Positions 56,614 through 64,000 of a DNA stretch of 64,000 bases are shown here, one piece after another (within the stretch, counting starts at the first letter, position 1; every line of letters starts with the position of its first letter). The notes beneath the pieces were generated by a model. It worked only from the letters and a program-made list of their open reading frames with translations. It was not told the origin of the DNA and ran no database searches. The stretch comes from Stutzerimonas balearica DSM 6083. Its GTDB lineage: Bacteria; Pseudomonadota; Gammaproteobacteria; Pseudomonadales; Pseudomonadaceae. The position numbers and the translations under genes were made by a program. The stretch lies in assembly GCF_000818015.1 (NCBI RefSeq), contig NZ_CP007511.1, positions 2,428,501-2,492,500 of the forward strand. The letters are read 5' to 3'.

Positions 56614-56736
56614 GATCGATCCGGTGAGCGCACGCATCGGCGAGAAGTTGGCCCAGGCCATTGCCTCGCCTGCCGGCGCCACCGGCCAAGCCTTTCCCAT
56701 TAGCCTGGCCCGCCTTGCGGGTAAGAAGAAGATCCA

Positions 56737-59466
56737 ATGGCCACCATCCACGTAGACGGCAAAGCCTACGAGGTCGACGGGGCGGACAACCTGCTGCAGG
56801 CCTGTCTGTCGCTCGGTCTCGACATTCCCTATTTCTGCTGGCACCCGGCGCTCGGCAGCGTCGGCGCCTGCCGACAGTGTGCGGTCAAGCAGTACCAGGA
56901 CGAAAACGACACCCGCGGTCGCCTCGTCATGTCCTGCATGACCCCTGCGACCGACAAGACCTGGATCAGCATCGACGACGAGGAAGCCAAGGCCTTCCGC
57001 GCCAGCGTCGTCGAGTGGCTGATGATCAACCATCCGCATGACTGCCCGGTGTGCGAGGAAGGCGGCCACTGTCACCTGCAGGACATGACGGTGATGACCG
57101 GCCACAACAAGCGCCGCTACCGCTTCACCAAACGCACACATCAGAACCAGGAGCTCGGCCCGTTCATCGCCCACGAGATGAACCGCTGCATCGCCTGCTA
57201 CCGCTGCGTGCGCTACTACAAGGATTACGCCGGGGGCACCGATCTCGGCGTTTTCGGCGCGCATGACAACGTCTATTTCGGCCGCGTCGAGGATGGCGTG
57301 CTGGAAAGCGAGTTCGCCGGCAACCTCACCGAGGTCTGCCCGACCGGCGTGTTTACCGACAAGACCCACTCCGAGCGCTACACCCGCAAGTGGGACATGC
57401 AGTTCGCGCCGAGCATCTGCCAGCAGTGCGCAGCCGGCTGCAACATCAGCCCCGGCGAGCGTTACGGCGAGATCCGCCGCATCGAAAACCGCTTCAACGG
57501 CGAGGTCAACCACTATTTCCTTTGCGACCGCGGCCGCTTCGGCTATGGCTACGTCAACCGCAAGGACCGTCCGCGCCAGCCGCTGCTGGTCAAGGAGAAC
57601 CAGGTGCTGGGCGTAGACGCCGCCCTGGACAAGGCCGCCGACCTGCTGGCCCGCCACCGTCTGATCGGCATCGGTTCGCCGCGCGCCAGCCTGGAGAGCA
57701 ACCATGCCCTGCGCGAGCTGGTTGGCGCTGAGCATTTCTATTCCGGCATCGCCGCCGCCGAGCTGGAGAACCTGCTGCTGATCCGCGATATCCTGCGCGA
57801 CGGCCCGCTGCCGACGCCGTCGATGCGTGAAATCGAGGAGCACGATGCCGTGTTCGTCCTCGGCGAAGACCTGACCCAGACCGCCGCGCGCCTGGCGCTG
57901 GCCCTGCGCCAGGCCGTCAAGGGCAAGGCCACCGAAATCGCCGCCCAGGCGAAGATCCCCGAGTGGCACCAGGCGGCGGTACAGAACGTCGCCCAGCACG
58001 CGCTGAGCCCGCTGTTCATCGCCAGCGTCAGCGAAACGCGGCTGGACGATGTGGCTTGCGAAACGGTCCAGGCCGCCCCCGACGACCTGGCCCGTCTGGG
58101 CTTTGCCGTTGCCCATGCCATCGACCCCAGCGCCCCGGCCGTCGCCGGGCTCGACGAGGAGGCACGGCAACTGGCCGGGCGCATCGCCGAAGCCCTGCTC
58201 GCGGCCAAGCGCCCGCTGGTGGTCTCCGGCGCTTCGCTCGGTTCGCGCGCATTGATCGAAGCCGCCGCGAACATCGCCCAGGCCCTGGCCAACCGCGCGA
58301 AGGCCGGCTCGCTCAGCCTGGTAGTGCCCGAGGCCAACAGCCTGGGCCTGGCCTTGATGCTCGAAGGCGACAGCACCGATCGCTCGCTCGACGCCGCGCT
58401 GCGCGCGCTGGTCGGCGGCCAGGCCGCCGCTGTACTGGTATTGGAAAACGACCTCTACCGCCGCGCGGATCGCGCCGCCGTCGATGCCGCGCTGGATGCG
58501 GCCCAAGTAGTCATCGTCGCCGACCACCAGCAGACCGAGACCGCCGCGCGCGCCGACCTGCTGCTGCCGGTGGCCAGCTTCGCCGAGGGCGACGGCACCC
58601 TGGTCAGCCAGGAGGGTCGCGCGCAGCGCTTCTTCCAGGTCTATGAGCCGAGCTACTACAACGCCGACATCCGCGTGCGCGAAGGCTGGCGCTGGCTGCA
58701 TGCGCTGCACTCGACGCGCCAGCACCGCCCGGTGGACTGGACGCAGCTGGACCAGGTCACCGAGGCCTGCGCCGCCGCCCATCCGCAGCTGGCCGGCATC
58801 CGCAACGCCGCGCCAAAGGCGGACTTCCGCATCAAGGGCCTGAAGCTCGCCCGCGAGCCGCATCGCTACAGCGGCCGTACGGCGATGCGGGCCAACATCA
58901 GCGTGCACGAGCCGCGCCAGCCGCAGGACCCGGATTCGGCCTTCGCCTTTTCCATGGAAGGCTACGCCGGCAGCGCCGAGGACCGACAGCAGATTCCCTT
59001 CGCCTGGTCCCCGGGCTGGAATTCGCCGCAGGCCTGGAACAAGTTCCAGGACGAGGTCGGCGGCCACCTGCGCGCCGGTGATCCTGGCGTGCGCCTGATT
59101 CCCGCCGGCAGTGGCCGCCTGGGCTGGTTTGCGGTCAATGCACCCTTCGCCCCGGCTCGCGGCCAGTGGCAGGCGGTCGCCCTCCATCATCTGTTCGGCA
59201 GCGACGAAACCTCGGCCCTGGCCGCGCCGATCCAGGCGCGCATGCCCAAGCCCTATGTGGCCCTGAACGGCGCCGAGGCCGCACGCCTGGGCGTGAACGA
59301 GGGCGCGCTGCTCAGCTTCGAGTTGCGCGGCCAGCGCCTGCGTCTGCCGCTGCGCGTCCTCGACGACCTGCCGCTCGGGCTGGTCGGCCTACCCGTCGGC
59401 CTGCCGGGCGTTCCCGCGGCCTTCGCCGGCGCGACCGTCACCGCACTCGAGGAGGCTGCCCAATGA
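56737..59466 (+). CDS. nuoG: NADH-quinone oxidoreductase subunit G
   Basis: 909 residues. Iron-sulfur sites in order: 2Fe-2S N1b ([15 protein letters not shown]), the His-Cys 4Fe-4S N5 ([15 protein letters not shown]), 4Fe-4S N4 ([11 protein letters not shown]), and an extra 4Fe-4S N7 ([13 protein letters not shown] then CDRGRFGYG) present only in some bacteria. The rest is a molybdopterin-like domain without cofactor. The stop overlaps the nuoH start. Confidence 0.97.
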   Translation: MATIHVDGKAYEVDGADNLLQACLSLGLDIPYFCWHPALGSVGACRQCAVKQYQDENDTRGRLVMSCMTPATDKTWISIDDEEAKAFRASVVEWLMINHPHDCPVCEEGGHCHLQDMTVMTGHNKRRYRFTKRTHQNQELGPFIAHEMNRCIACYRCVRYYKDYAGGTDLGVFGAHDNVYFGRVEDGVLESEFAGNLTEVCPTGVFTDKTHSERYTRKWDMQFAPSICQQCAAGCNISPGERYGEIRRIENRFNGEVNHYFLCDRGRFGYGYVNRKDRPRQPLLVKENQVLGVDAALDKAADLLARHRLIGIGSPRASLESNHALRELVGAEHFYSGIAAAELENLLLIRDILRDGPLPTPSMREIEEHDAVFVLGEDLTQTAARLALALRQAVKGKATEIAAQAKIPEWHQAAVQNVAQHALSPLFIASVSETRLDDVACETVQAAPDDLARLGFAVAHAIDPSAPAVAGLDEEARQLAGRIAEALLAAKRPLVVSGASLGSRALIEAAANIAQALANRAKAGSLSLVVPEANSLGLALMLEGDSTDRSLDAALRALVGGQAAAVLVLENDLYRRADRAAVDAALDAAQVVIVADHQQTETAARADLLLPVASFAEGDGTLVSQEGRAQRFFQVYEPSYYNADIRVREGWRWLHALHSTRQHRPVDWTQLDQVTEACAAAHPQLAGIRNAAPKADFRIKGLKLAREPHRYSGRTAMRANISVHEPRQPQDPDSAFAFSMEGYAGSAEDRQQIPFAWSPGWNSPQAWNKFQDEVGGHLRAGDPGVRLIPAGSGRLGWFAVNAPFAPARGQWQAVALHHLFGSDETSALAAPIQARMPKPYVALNGAEAARLGVNEGALLSFELRGQRLRLPLRVLDDLPLGLVGLPVGLPGVPAAFAGATVTALEEAAQ

Positions 59467-60455
59467 GCTGGCTCACGCCCGAACTCATCGCCGTGATCGT
59501 CCAGGTGCTCAAGGCCATCGTCATCCTTCTGGTGGTGGTGGTCGCCGGCGCACTGCTCAGCTTCGTCGAGCGCCGCCTGCTGGGCCTCTGGCAGGACCGC
59601 TACGGCCCGAACCGGGTCGGCCCGTTCGGCCTGTTCCAGCTCGCTGCGGACATGCTGAAGATGTTCTTCAAGGAAGACTGGACGCCACCTTTCGTCGACA
59701 AGCCGATCTTCACCCTGGCGCCGGTGGTGGCGATGAGTTCGCTGCTGATCGCCTTCGCCGTGGTGCCGGTGACGCCGACCTGGGGCGTGGCGGACCTGAA
59801 CATCGGCCTGCTGTTCTTCTTCGCCATGGCCGGGTTGACGGTGTATGCGGTGCTCTTCGCCGGCTGGTCGAGCAACAACAAGTTCGCCCTGCTCGGCAGC
59901 CTGCGCGCCTCGGCGCAGACGGTGTCCTACGAGGTGTTCCTCGGCCTGTCGCTGATGGGCATCGTCGCCCAGGTCGGCTCGTTCAACATGCGCGACATCG
60001 TCGAGTACCAGCAGCAGCACCTGTGGTTCATCATCCCGCAGTTCCTCGGCTTCGCGACCTTCTTCATCGCCGGTGTCGCGGTGACCCACCGCCACCCGTT
60101 CGACCAGCCCGAGGCCGAGCAGGAGCTCGCCGACGGCTACCACATCGAATACGCGGGCATGAAGTGGGGCATGTTCTTCGTCGGCGAGTACATCGGCATC
60201 GTGCTGGTCTCAGCGCTGTTGACCACGCTGTTCTTCGGCGGCTGGCACGGCCCGTTCCTTGAGGCGCTGCCCTGGCTGTCGTTCTTCTGGTTCGCGCTCA
60301 AGACCGGCTTCTTCATCATGGTCTTCATCCTCTTGCGCGCCTCGATCCCGCGGCCGCGCTACGACCAGGTGATGGCCTTCAGCTGGAAGTTCTGCCTGCC
60401 GCTGACCCTGATCAACCTGCTGGTGACCGGCGCGCTCGTGCTGGCCGCGCAGTAA
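59463..60455 (+). CDS. nuoH: NADH-quinone oxidoreductase subunit H
   Basis: 330 residues with eight transmembrane helices. It carries [20 protein letters not shown] and [12 protein letters not shown] at the N-terminus, the acidic loop [20 protein letters not shown], and [12 protein letters not shown] near the end. This subunit forms the quinone tunnel at the membrane junction. The start at 59463 overlaps nuoG by 4 bp. Confidence 0.98.
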   Translation: MSWLTPELIAVIVQVLKAIVILLVVVVAGALLSFVERRLLGLWQDRYGPNRVGPFGLFQLAADMLKMFFKEDWTPPFVDKPIFTLAPVVAMSSLLIAFAVVPVTPTWGVADLNIGLLFFFAMAGLTVYAVLFAGWSSNNKFALLGSLRASAQTVSYEVFLGLSLMGIVAQVGSFNMRDIVEYQQQHLWFIIPQFLGFATFFIAGVAVTHRHPFDQPEAEQELADGYHIEYAGMKWGMFFVGEYIGIVLVSALLTTLFFGGWHGPFLEALPWLSFFWFALKTGFFIMVFILLRASIPRPRYDQVMAFSWKFCLPLTLINLLVTGALVLAAQ

Positions 60456-60467
60456 GGAGAGGACGCA

Positions 60468-61016
<549 letters not shown>

Positions 61017-61050
61017 CCCCGTGCCGTATCGCTTGCCTGCTCCGCTCCGT

Positions 61051-61076
61051 CAGGCGCCCCGCACCGGGTGCGCCTG
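61051..61076 (+). other. strong hairpin between nuoI and nuoJ
   Basis: CAGGCGC-CCCG-CAC-CGGG-T-GCGCCTG gives an 11-bp stem with a single bulged T and a 3-nt loop, in a spacer that stands out in a tightly packed operon. There is no T-tract, so it is more likely an mRNA processing or stability element than a terminator. Confidence 0.65.
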
Positions 61077-61102
61077 TGGCCTTCGCGTCGAGGACCTGAC
61101 CC

Positions 61103-61603
61103 ATGGAATTCGCCTTCTACTTCGCCTCCGGCGCGGCGGTGGTGGCCACCCTTCGGGTGATCAGCGCCAGCAACCCGGTGCATGCCCTGCTCTATCTGGT
61201 CATCTCGCTGCTGGCGGTGGCCATGTGCTTCTTCTCCCTCGGTGCGCCCTTTGCCGGCGCGCTGGAGATCATCGTCTACGCCGGCGCCATCATGGTGCTG
61301 TTCGTCTTCGTCGTGATGATGCTCAACCTCGGCCCAGCGGTGGCGCAGCAGGAACGCGCCTGGCTGACGCCAAAGGTCTGGCTGGGACCTTCGTTGCTGT
61401 CCGCCGTTCTGCTCGCGCAACTGCTCTATGTGCTGTTCAGCGAGCCGAGCAACGCCACCCTGGCCGCAACCAGCATCGAGCCCAAGCAGGTTGGCGTCGC
61501 CCTGTTCGGCCCCTACCTGCTGGCCGTCGAACTGGCCTCGCTGCTGCTGCTCGGCGCGCTGGTCGCCGCCTATCACCTGGGCCGTCACGAGGCGAAGGAG
61601 TAA
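61103..61603 (+). CDS. nuoJ: NADH-quinone oxidoreductase subunit J
   Basis: 166 residues, five transmembrane helices. It holds the conserved GALEIIVYAGAIMVLFVFVV, the pi-bulge helix of complex I, and HALLYLVISLLAVAM before it. GAGG lies about 9 bp before the ATG. Part of the proton-pumping membrane arm. Confidence 0.97.
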   Translation: MEFAFYFASGAAVVATLRVISASNPVHALLYLVISLLAVAMCFFSLGAPFAGALEIIVYAGAIMVLFVFVVMMLNLGPAVAQQERAWLTPKVWLGPSLLSAVLLAQLLYVLFSEPSNATLAATSIEPKQVGVALFGPYLLAVELASLLLLGALVAAYHLGRHEAKE

Positions 61604-61606
61604 CGC

Positions 61607-61915
61607 ATGCAAGCCATACCGCTCGAACACGGCCTGGCCGTCGCCGCCGTGCTGTTCTGCCTGGGCCTGGTGGGCCTGATGGTGCGCCGCAACATCCTGT
61701 TCATGCTGATGAGCCTGGAAATCATGATGAACGCCGCGGGCCTGGCGTTCGTTGTGGCCGGTAGCCGTTGGGGCCAGCCGGATGGGCAGATCATGTTCAT
61801 CCTGGTAATCACCCTGGCCGCGGCCGAGGCGGCCATCGGCCTGGCGATCCTGCTGCAGCTGTACCGCCGCTTCAACACCCTCGACGTCGACGCCGCAAGC
61901 GAGATGCACGGATGA
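61607..61915 (+). CDS. nuoK: NADH-quinone oxidoreductase subunit K
   Basis: 102 residues, three helices. It has the two buried Glu residues of the pumping path: [11 protein letters not shown] and [14 protein letters not shown]. It starts 3 bp after nuoJ and its stop overlaps nuoL by 4 bp. Confidence 0.98.
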   Translation: MQAIPLEHGLAVAAVLFCLGLVGLMVRRNILFMLMSLEIMMNAAGLAFVVAGSRWGQPDGQIMFILVITLAAAEAAIGLAILLQLYRRFNTLDVDAASEMHG

Positions 61916-63756
61916 ACCTACTACCCCTGACCTTCGCGTTCCCGCTGCTGGGCTACTTTCTGCTCGCCTTCTCGCGCGGGCGGCTGTCGGAAAACCTTGC
62001 GGCGATCATCGGCGTCGGCTCGGTGGGCCTCTCGGCCCTGACCAGCGCCTGGATCATCTGGCAGTTCAATGTCGCGCCGCCCGCCGCGGGCGTGCATACC
62101 CAGCTGCTCTGGCAATGGCTCGATGTCGCGGGCTTTCGCGCCGACATCGGCCTGCACCTGGATGGCCTGTCGCTGACCATGCTCGGCGTGGTCACCGGCG
62201 TCGGCTTTCTGATCCACCTGTTCGCCAGCTGGTACATGCGCGGCGAGGAAGGCTACTCGCGCTTCTTCGCCTACACCAACCTGTTCATCTTCAGCATGTT
62301 GCTGCTGGTACTCGGCGACAACCTGCTGCTGCTGTACTTCGGCTGGGAAGGCGTGGGCCTGTGCTCGTACCTGCTGATCGGCTTCTACTTCAAGGAACGC
62401 AAGAACGGCAACGCGGCGATGAAGGCCTTCATCGTCACCCGCGTCGGTGACGTGTTCATGGCCTTCGGCCTGTTCATCCTCTTCGTCCAGCTCGGCACGC
62501 TGAACATCCAGGAGTTGCTGACGCTGGCGCCGCAGCGCTTCGCCGAAGGCGACCTGTGGATCACCCTGGCGACCCTGGCGCTGCTCGGCGGTGCGGTGGG
62601 CAAGTCCGCCCAGCTGCCGCTGCAGACCTGGCTGGCCGACGCCATGGCCGGCCCGACTCCGGTCTCGGCGCTGATCCACGCGGCGACCATGGTGACCGCC
62701 GGCGTATACCTGATCGCCCGCACCCACGGCCTGTTCCTGCTGGCGCCCGAAGTGCTCGAACTGGTCGGCCTGGTCGGCGCGGTGACGCTGGTGCTGGCCG
62801 GCTTCGCCGCGCTGGTGCAGACCGACATCAAGCGCATCCTCGCCTACTCGACCATGAGCCAGCTGGGCTACATGTTCCTCGCCCTTGGCGTGCAGGCCTG
62901 GGATGCAGCGATCTTCCACCTGATGACCCACGCCTTCTTCAAGGCGCTGCTGTTCCTCGCCTCGGGTGCGGTGATCCACGCCTGCCACCACGAGCAGAAC
63001 ATCTTCAACATGGGCGGGCTGTGGAAGAAGCTGCCGCTGGCCTACGCCAGCTTTGTCGTCGGCGGCTGCGCACTGGCCGCGCTGCCGCTGGTCACCGCCG
63101 GCTTCTATTCGAAGGACGAGATTCTCTGGGAGGCCTTCGCCAGCGGCCACCAGGGCCTGCTCTATGCGGGCCTGGCCGGTGCCTTCCTGACCTCGCTGTA
63201 CACCTTCCGGCTGATCTTCACCGCCTTCCACGGCGAGGCGAAGACCCAGGCGCATGCCGGCCACGGCCTGGCCCACAACCTTCCGCTGGCGGTGCTGATC
63301 GTGCTGTCGACCTTCGTCGGTGCCTGGATCGCGCCACCACTGGCCGGCGTGCTGCCCGAGAGCCTCGGCCATGCCGGTGGCGAGGCCAAGCACAGCCTGG
63401 AGATCGCCTCCGGCGCCATCGCCCTGGCCGGCATCGTCCTCGCGGCGCTGCTGTTCCTCGGCCGGCGCAGCCTGGTCAACGCCGTCGCGCAGAGTGCCCC
63501 CGGCCGTCTGCTGGGTGCCTGGTGGTATGCCGCCTGGGGCTTCGACTGGCTTTACGACAAGCTCTTCGTGCAGCCCTACCTGCTGCTCTGCCGGCTGCTG
63601 GCGCGCGACCCGATCGACGCCACCATCGGCCTGGTTCCGCGCACCGCGCAAGGCAGCCACACGCTGCTCAGCCGCAGCGAAACCGGCCGACTGCGCTGGT
63701 ATGCGGTGTCCCTCGTCGGCGGAGCAGTGCTACTGCTCGGCATCGTTCTGCTCTGA
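61912..63756 (+). CDS. nuoL: NADH-quinone oxidoreductase subunit L
   Basis: 614 residues with about 16 transmembrane helices, including the long lateral helix at the C-terminus. Landmarks are [39 protein letters not shown] with its pumping lysine, [13 protein letters not shown], and [14 protein letters not shown]. It is the distal proton-channel subunit. The ATG overlaps nuoK. Confidence 0.98.
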   Translation: MNLLPLTFAFPLLGYFLLAFSRGRLSENLAAIIGVGSVGLSALTSAWIIWQFNVAPPAAGVHTQLLWQWLDVAGFRADIGLHLDGLSLTMLGVVTGVGFLIHLFASWYMRGEEGYSRFFAYTNLFIFSMLLLVLGDNLLLLYFGWEGVGLCSYLLIGFYFKERKNGNAAMKAFIVTRVGDVFMAFGLFILFVQLGTLNIQELLTLAPQRFAEGDLWITLATLALLGGAVGKSAQLPLQTWLADAMAGPTPVSALIHAATMVTAGVYLIARTHGLFLLAPEVLELVGLVGAVTLVLAGFAALVQTDIKRILAYSTMSQLGYMFLALGVQAWDAAIFHLMTHAFFKALLFLASGAVIHACHHEQNIFNMGGLWKKLPLAYASFVVGGCALAALPLVTAGFYSKDEILWEAFASGHQGLLYAGLAGAFLTSLYTFRLIFTAFHGEAKTQAHAGHGLAHNLPLAVLIVLSTFVGAWIAPPLAGVLPESLGHAGGEAKHSLEIASGAIALAGIVLAALLFLGRRSLVNAVAQSAPGRLLGAWWYAAWGFDWLYDKLFVQPYLLLCRLLARDPIDATIGLVPRTAQGSHTLLSRSETGRLRWYAVSLVGGAVLLLGIVLL

Positions 63757-63777
63757 CTTGCCCAAGGACCATCAATC

Positions 63778-64000
63778 GTGATTCTGCCCTGGCTAATCCT
63801 GATTCCCTTCATCGGTGGCCTGCTCTGCTGGCTGGTCGAGCGCTTCGACCAGACCCTGCCGCGCTGGATCGCCCTGTTCACCATGGCCCTGCTGTTCGGC
63901 CTGGGCCTCTGGCTCTGGGGCTCGGGTGACTACAGCTTCGCCCCGCGCCCGGACGCCGCCGCCAGCTGGCCGCTGGAGTTCAAGCACGTCTGGATCGAGC
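63778..64000 (+). CDS. nuoM: NADH-quinone oxidoreductase subunit M (partial, 5' end)
   Basis: The gene starts at a GTG (63778) with AAGGACC upstream, 21 bp after nuoL, and runs off the window. The visible 74 residues begin ILPWLILIPFIGGLLCWLVE, as in pseudomonad NuoM, a first helix followed by a second. nuoN should follow outside the window. Confidence 0.93.
   Translation, partial: MILPWLILIPFIGGLLCWLVERFDQTLPRWIALFTMALLFGLGLWLWGSGDYSFAPRPDAAASWPLEFKHVWIE

Noticed and set aside
55957..59190. 1077-codon open frame antisense to nuoF/nuoG
   Set aside because: It mirrors nuoG codons; in GC-rich DNA the strand opposite a gene often stays open. No recognisable domain.
61921..63660. 579-codon open frame antisense to nuoL
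   Set aside because: Gln/Glu/Ala/Gly-rich mirror of a membrane protein; nuoL is certain.

Overview
The window is GC-rich and tightly packed, with no insertion sequence, CRISPR array or prophage that I can see. Gene order and protein wording point to a gamma-proteobacterium of the Pseudomonas/Stutzerimonas group. Evidence: the block thrS-infC-rpmI-rplT-pheS-pheT-ihfA-merR-tRNA-Pro; OprD porin, yqjD-like genes, dgt, dacB, rlmL, rmf, pyrD; a very large NAD-glutamate dehydrogenase; a nuo operon with a nuoCD fusion; and NasST-controlled nitrate assimilation. Assignment to the stutzeri group is an inference from content, not from a search.

Region by region (+ strand unless stated). 1-1485: the end of a complex-I-like locus (tail of one gene, then a NuoN-type subunit). 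1660-9470: translation block, mostly on the - strand, flanked by tRNA-Pro(GGG) on the + strand and tRNA-Val(GAC) on the - strand, with a non-AUG infC start and a strong hairpin between rplT and pheS. 9642-15314: accessory mix: amine-type flavin oxidase, a C39-like peptidase lipoprotein paired with a small secreted membrane-tailed protein, an I78 inhibitor lipoprotein, a sugar-type acyltransferase, mobA, a small lipoprotein, tRNA-Pro(CGG), and a glutaredoxin-like protein. 15705-28098: OprD porin, yqjD/yqjE/yqjK-like operon, dgt, a FUSC membrane protein, yggL, dacB, rlmL, rmf, pyrD, DUF2835, and a conserved unknown. 28141-33000 (-): gdhB. 33209-39948: a MoxR/DUF58/DUF4381/VWA/VWA-TPR/BatD operon with overlapping genes.

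40029-50022 is a nitrate-assimilation island: nasS, nasT, a nitrate/nitrite MFS porter, a PP2C-kinase fusion, a NasC-like flavoprotein, the molybdopterin nitrate reductase NasA, and uroporphyrinogen-III methyltransferase for siroheme. The porter and nasC each have a sigma-54 -24/-12 element, then a leader with an AACGG-type hexaloop hairpin and an intrinsic terminator. That is the architecture expected for NasT (ANTAR) antitermination. mobA at 13927 would help supply the cofactor. No nitrite reductase is present in the window. 50031-51329 (-): a PfkB-type sugar kinase and a small unknown. 51829-64000: nuoA, B, CD, E, F, G, H, I, J, K, L and the start of nuoM.

The window therefore carries complex-I-like genes at both ends. 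The least explained parts are the C39-like peptidase/small membrane protein pair, the PP2C-kinase in the nitrate cluster, and several strong unassigned hairpins.
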